This document shows positions 60,791 through 64,000 of a stretch of DNA of 64,000 nucleotides, one piece after another (position 1 is the stretch's first letter; every line of letters starts with the position of its first letter). The stretch lies in contig CAZGJN010000007.1 of NCBI GenBank assembly GCA_964526645.1, positions 53,098 to 117,097 of the forward strand. The letters are read 5' to 3'. This stretch comes from JADJNW01 sp964526645. GTDB lineage: Bacteria > Bacteroidota > Bacteroidia > Chitinophagales > Saprospiraceae. A program made the position numbers and the translations under genes. The notes below the pieces were generated by a model that was not told the origin of the DNA, searched no databases, and was given only the letters and a program-made list of their open reading frames with translations.

Positions 60791-61474
60791 TCAGGCTAAT
60801 TTGCCTAAATCCCGAATGAGGATGCTCTTTCGGTTGAAATAAATCAGGTTGGCTTTGCGCAAATCATTCAGCACCGATGTGACCGTTTGGCGCGAAGTAC
60901 CTGTAATGTTGGCAATGTCCTGCTGCGTATAGCAATGCTTGATCAGCATTTCATAGCCCACGCGCTTCCCTTGCTTATGAGCAGAATCTTTCAGAAAATC
61001 AATAATCCGTTCTCTGGCATCTTTGAAAATCAAGGATTCCAGGCGGTCTTCCAGGCGCTTGAGCCGATTGCCAATCATCTTCAGCACATTGGAAGCCAAA
61101 GGATAGTTCCCCTGCATAAGCTGCTGAAATGCGGCTACCGGTATGCGGTAAACCTGTACTTCCTCCATCGCTTGCGCACTATCTTGCCGCTTTTGCTCAC
61201 CTGCCAAACCCAATTCTCCAAAAATAGACATCGGGTGCAAAATATGCTTGATCACCTCCCTGCCATCGGCTGCTTCATTACCAATTTTCACGATGCCTTT
61301 CACCAAAATAAAAATAGCATCAGAGGAATCGCCAGCTTGAAAAACAAATGTATTCCGGCGATAGATTTTATGCTCTGTGATCTCTTCCAGTCGTTTCAAT
61401 TCTGCTTCGTTCATCTCCTGAAACAAAGGAAGATGCTTAAAAAAGTCAATTGTATGGGATTTGAAAGCCTTCAT
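60791..61474 (-). CDS. Crp/Fnr-family transcription regulator
   Basis: The 227-residue protein has a cyclic-nucleotide-binding fold (about 12-125), including FQAGDSSDAIFILVKG and the IFGELGLAGEQ segment, and a C-terminal helix-turn-helix (about 165-205) with TQQDIANITGTSRQTVTSVL. The four-cysteine cluster of FNR is absent, so oxygen sensing through iron-sulfur is unlikely. The ligand is not evident; RQDSAQAMEE follows where the cAMP arginine would lie. It may regulate nearby dinB divergently encoded 230 bases away, but this is only proximity. The family is Crp/Fnr with high confidence. Confidence 0.92.
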   Translation of the reverse strand: MKAFKSHTIDFFKHLPLFQEMNEAELKRLEEITEHKIYRRNTFVFQAGDSSDAIFILVKGIVKIGNEAADGREVIKHILHPMSIFGELGLAGEQKRQDSAQAMEEVQVYRIPVAAFQQLMQGNYPLASNVLKMIGNRLKRLEDRLESLIFKDARERIIDFLKDSAHKQGKRVGYEMLIKHCYTQQDIANITGTSRQTVTSVLNDLRKANLIYFNRKSILIRDLGKLA

Positions 61475-61701
61475 CAGCCTATTTTTAGTCAGAAAAGATT
61501 TTCATTACTACAAAACTGAAGTTATTTGTTTTTAGAAAGAAGTACATTTTTTTTAACTTGTTCTTTTTTGGAAATTGATTTTTTGACTTTAAAAATCTTA
61601 TTATCAGTTATTTAAAATATCTTTATCGGTAAAAATGTTCCTAATTTTATTTTTTTAAAACAGAAGCGGAAAAAATAGCCCAGCAATGCGTTGTACAAAA
61701 A

Positions 61702-62778
61702 ATGGAAAGTTTGATTCGTAAAATCATTCATATTGACATGGATGCCTTCTACGCTGCTGTGGAGCAGCGCGATCAGCCCGAATTGCGCAACAAGCCCGTA
61801 GCCGTAGGTGGCGCAGGCAAGCGTGGGGTGGTCGCATCTGCCAGTTACGAAGCCCGGAAGTTTGGTGTCCGATCAGCGATGCCCAGCGTGACGGCTCGCC
61901 GGTTATGCCCCGATCTTATTTTTGTGAAATCGCGTTTTGAGGTGTACAAGCAGGTGTCTCAGCAAATTCGAGCTATTTTTTTGGATTATACCAACCTGGT
62001 AGAACCACTTTCCTTAGATGAGGCTTACCTTGATGTGACCCAAAACAGCAAAGGCATAAAATCTGCGACGCTGATCGCGCAGGAAATTCGCAAGCGCATC
62101 TACGAAGAGACCCAACTGACCGCTTCGGCAGGGGTATCATTTAACAAATTTTTAGCTAAAATTGCATCCGATGTAAATAAACCTAATGGCATCAAAATCA
62201 TTACACCACAAGAAGCAGCAGCTTTTATTGACGAACTGCCGATTGAAAAATTTCATGGCGTAGGCAGGGTGACCGCCGAAAAAATGAAAAGAATGGGCAT
62301 TTACAAAGGCGCGGATCTCAAGCAATGGCAGGAAATGGATTTGGTGCAGCGCTTTGGCAAGGTAGGTCGCCATTACTACCAAATTGTGAGAGGCGAAGAC
62401 AACCGGCTGGTCAATCCTAACCGAATCAGAAAATCTATCGGCGCTGAACGCACCTTCAGCGAAGACCTCACGGAGGTGGCTGTGATGAAGGAAAAACTGA
62501 GTTATCTGGCGGAGATCGTATTTGAGTACATGCAAAAATCCGACAATTTCGGGCGAACAGTGACCCTCAAAATCAAATCTGCTGATTTCAAAACCTACAC
62601 GCGAAGTAAGTCTTTTGCGGGGGAGCTTTCTCAGTTGGCGCATTTGGTTGCCGTTGCGCATGAATTGCTAGAAAACAGTGAAGAAGAACTCGATGCCGTG
62701 CGCTTGCTGGGGGTTTCTGTGTCTAATTTACAAAAAGAACACCAGATCGAAGGCATCCAGCTTAAATTTGAATTCTAA
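61702..62778 (+). CDS. dinB: DNA polymerase IV (Y family)
   Basis: The 358-residue translesion polymerase has the catalytic motifs IDMDAFYAAVEQRD (about 11-24) and SLDEAYLDVT (about 102-111), the steric-gate Phe/Tyr in the first motif, and the little-finger domain (about 240-340). The thumb contains GVGRVTAEKMKRMGI near 180. It synthesises past damaged bases with low fidelity. There is no visible LexA-like box by eye upstream. The HAD hydrolase gene begins 13 bases after its stop, suggesting one transcript. Confidence 0.95.
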   Translation: MESLIRKIIHIDMDAFYAAVEQRDQPELRNKPVAVGGAGKRGVVASASYEARKFGVRSAMPSVTARRLCPDLIFVKSRFEVYKQVSQQIRAIFLDYTNLVEPLSLDEAYLDVTQNSKGIKSATLIAQEIRKRIYEETQLTASAGVSFNKFLAKIASDVNKPNGIKIITPQEAAAFIDELPIEKFHGVGRVTAEKMKRMGIYKGADLKQWQEMDLVQRFGKVGRHYYQIVRGEDNRLVNPNRIRKSIGAERTFSEDLTEVAVMKEKLSYLAEIVFEYMQKSDNFGRTVTLKIKSADFKTYTRSKSFAGELSQLAHLVAVAHELLENSEEELDAVRLLGVSVSNLQKEHQIEGIQLKFEF

Positions 62779-62790
62779 AAATCCAATACT

Positions 62791-63534
62791 TTGAAATTAT
62801 CCGCTCTTTCTTCCCAACATAAAACACTCCTCCTTTTCGATGTGGATGGCACTTTGGTGCAATCCGTCAATAGGGCAGATAGTCTTTGTTTCGCAGCAGC
62901 GTATGAACATATTTACGACAAACCTTTTCCCAGTATTGACTGGCATGGCTATCCCCATGTGACGGATACTACGATCTTCCAAACGGTAATTGGCCAGCAT
63001 TTCAGCCGTACCGCTTCTTCTCAGGAAATAATGCATTTTGAAAACCATTACATTGAACGCTTGAAACAGGAGAGGCTACAAAAACCCACAGATTTTTTTG
63101 AAATTCCTGGTGCTCGTGCACTGATCAATAGGCTTTTGAGAGAAGAAGAATTTTTACCGGTCATTGCTACCGGTGGCTGGATACGCCCGGCGCACGTCAA
63201 ATTGCAGCATATTGGCATCCCTTCCGATCAAATGATTGCTTGTGGAGCCGATGGCAAAGTCACTCGGGAGGCAATCATACAAGAAACACTGGATTTGGTT
63301 TATCGGCATAGCGATGGTTTTCAGAAAATCGTTTATGTAGGCGATGCTGCCTGGGATGTAATCACCACTCGAAAGTTGGGCATGGACTTTGTCGGGATCA
63401 GAAGTGACAATGACTTGGACGCGCTCGCTGCTTTGGGTGCCACTCAGGTTTTACCGCATTTTCTCGAACAGGATGTGTTTCTGGAAGCCGTGATACGCGC
63501 CCGCCCGCCCATCCCAGAAAAAATTGATTTTTAG
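62791..63534 (+). CDS. HAD-superfamily hydrolase
   Basis: The 247-residue protein has the HAD nucleophile motif LLFDVDGTL near residue 15, a helical cap (about 30-115), the threonine motif VIATGGW (about 128-134) and a final VYVGDAAWDVITTRKLGM with the acidic metal-binding residue. Such enzymes act on small phosphate esters, often phosphoglycolate or sugar phosphates; the exact substrate is unknown. The start is a TTG at 62791; no ATG exists before the motif. It follows dinB by 13 bases, so it may be co-transcribed. Confidence 0.88.
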   Translation: MKLSALSSQHKTLLLFDVDGTLVQSVNRADSLCFAAAYEHIYDKPFPSIDWHGYPHVTDTTIFQTVIGQHFSRTASSQEIMHFENHYIERLKQERLQKPTDFFEIPGARALINRLLREEEFLPVIATGGWIRPAHVKLQHIGIPSDQMIACGADGKVTREAIIQETLDLVYRHSDGFQKIVYVGDAAWDVITTRKLGMDFVGIRSDNDLDALAALGATQVLPHFLEQDVFLEAVIRARPPIPEKIDF

Positions 63535-63605
63535 GATTTTATGAAACTCTTACCGCCTTTTAGGTGTTAGCAAAAAAGAAATTCGGAAAAAAAAGTAGCC
63601 AAGCC

Positions 63606-63636
63606 TTGAAATTTTGAAAAAGAGCTTCTATTTTTG
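63606..63636 (+). promoter_or_regulatory. Probable promoter upstream of tRNA-Lys
   Basis: TTG at 63606-63608 and TATTTTTG at 63629-63636 are 20 bases apart, matching the Bacteroidota pattern. The tRNA begins about 90 bases past the expected start site, so a 5' leader would need trimming. Confidence 0.45.
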
Positions 63637-63732
63637 CAACGCTTTTTTAAAAAGCCCCTTTGAATGTAAAATTTGAGGTAAGAAATTTGAACAATTGCGC
63701 GCATTTCCTATCTCATTTTTCTGACTTGACTT

Positions 63733-63805
63733 GATTCGGTAGCTCAGCCGGTAGAGCAATACACTTTTAATGTATGGGTCCTGGGTTCGAATCCCAGCCG
63801 AATCA
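63733..63805 (+). tRNA. tRNA-Lys (anticodon TTT)
   Basis: The 73-base gene folds into a full cloverleaf. Acceptor GATTCGG pairs with CCGAATC, the D arm is GCTC/GAGC, and the anticodon stem ATACA/TGTAT frames the loop CTTTTAA with anticodon TTT. The T arm is CTGGG/CCCAG around TTCGAAT. The discriminator base is A, and the CCA end is not encoded. The anticodon reads AAA and AAG. Confidence 0.97.
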
Positions 63806-63827
63806 CTTTAAAAAACTAAGTCTTTTG

Positions 63828-64000
63828 CTACGTTTTTTCATCTTCTTTCTTGGTGCTTTCCATTAACTGATTGCCATAATCCCTTATTTGAGTAATCAAA
63901 GGGATTACTTCCCTGCCTTTTTCAGTCAATGAATACTCCGTTTTTGGCGGCACCACCGGAAAAACCTCCCGATGGACATAGCCGTCTGCCTCCAGTTCCC
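63828..64000 (-). CDS. HxlR-family transcription regulator (C-terminal part)
   Basis: The minus strand is open from the right edge to a TAG at 63828-63830, giving the last 57 residues. They read as the recognition wing and C-terminus of an HxlR-type winged-helix regulator: LEADGYVHREVFPVVPPKTE, then YSLTEKGREVIPLI. HxlR proteins respond to aldehydes, redox stress or other small signals through a cysteine near the N-terminus, which lies outside the window. The gene is convergent with the tRNA. Confidence 0.88.
   Translation of the reverse strand, partial: ELEADGYVHREVFPVVPPKTEYSLTEKGREVIPLITQIRDYGNQLMESTKKEDEKT

Overview
The window looks like chromosomal DNA of a Bacteroidota bacterium, most likely from the Saprospiria side of the phylum (relatives of Haliscomenobacter, Lewinella or Saprospira). 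This is inferred from gene content: secreted proteins with both type A and type B C-terminal sorting domains of the type IX secretion system (T9SS), a PorP/SprF protein, a GLPGLI protein, DUF2795 and PUR/DUF3276 proteins, ClpC, a split proton-translocating transhydrogenase, and many start regions preceded by TAnnTTTG (the Bacteroidota -7 box) instead of Shine-Dalgarno sites. I saw no insertion sequence, prophage, CRISPR array or integration site; the window reads as core chromosome with large lineage-specific cell-surface genes.

Layout. 1-5.6 kb: the start of an unknown secreted protein and a GLPGLI protein on the minus strand, then a histidine kinase/response regulator pair, a PhoD-like lipoprotein phosphatase and a cut-short membrane gene resembling the membrane half of LytTR regulators. 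5.8-12 kb: an M28 peptidase with PDZ domain, the pntAA-pntAB-pntB operon, an SPFH protein and a lipoprotein. 12-24.3 kb: an M14 peptidase, a beta-barrel protein, a reprolysin-like protease with six PKD domains and a type A sorting domain, and a 1810-residue repeat protein with a type B sorting domain. 24.3-34 kb: ECF sigma factor with a probable anti-sigma factor, an unpartnered ABC ATPase, an orphan radical SAM enzyme, cmk with a coupled lipoprotein gene, a helical-repeat protein, DUF2795, a transglutaminase-like protein and queA. 34-45.6 kb: a MacB-like permease, the PorP/SprF gene followed by a 1956-residue cohesin-repeat surface protein, and a CHASE2 membrane protein paired with a secreted protein, followed by a gap with two strong hairpins. 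45.6-64 kb: fbp, an MsbA-like exporter, a PUR protein, a von Willebrand-like membrane protein, two secreted proteins, an HtrA protease, rplT-rpmI-infC, clpC, a STAS protein, rnz, a Crp-family regulator, dinB, a HAD hydrolase, tRNA-Lys and the end of an HxlR regulator.

How it fits together. The surface proteins share one export logic: signal peptide, a long chain of beta-sandwich repeats, and a T9SS sorting tail. The PorP/SprF protein directly upstream of the cohesin-repeat giant probably helps export or anchor it, as SprF does for SprB in gliding flavobacteria. The HtrA, ClpC, M14 and M28 proteins cover envelope and cytoplasmic protein turnover. Transcription units are compact: several terminators lie within a few tens of bases of the next promoter. 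No complete new system can be proved from sequence alone; the best candidates for something undescribed are the CHASE2/secreted-protein pair with the structured gap behind it, the orphan radical SAM enzyme with extra cysteines, and the sigma/anti-sigma pair carrying a DUF6265-like outer domain.
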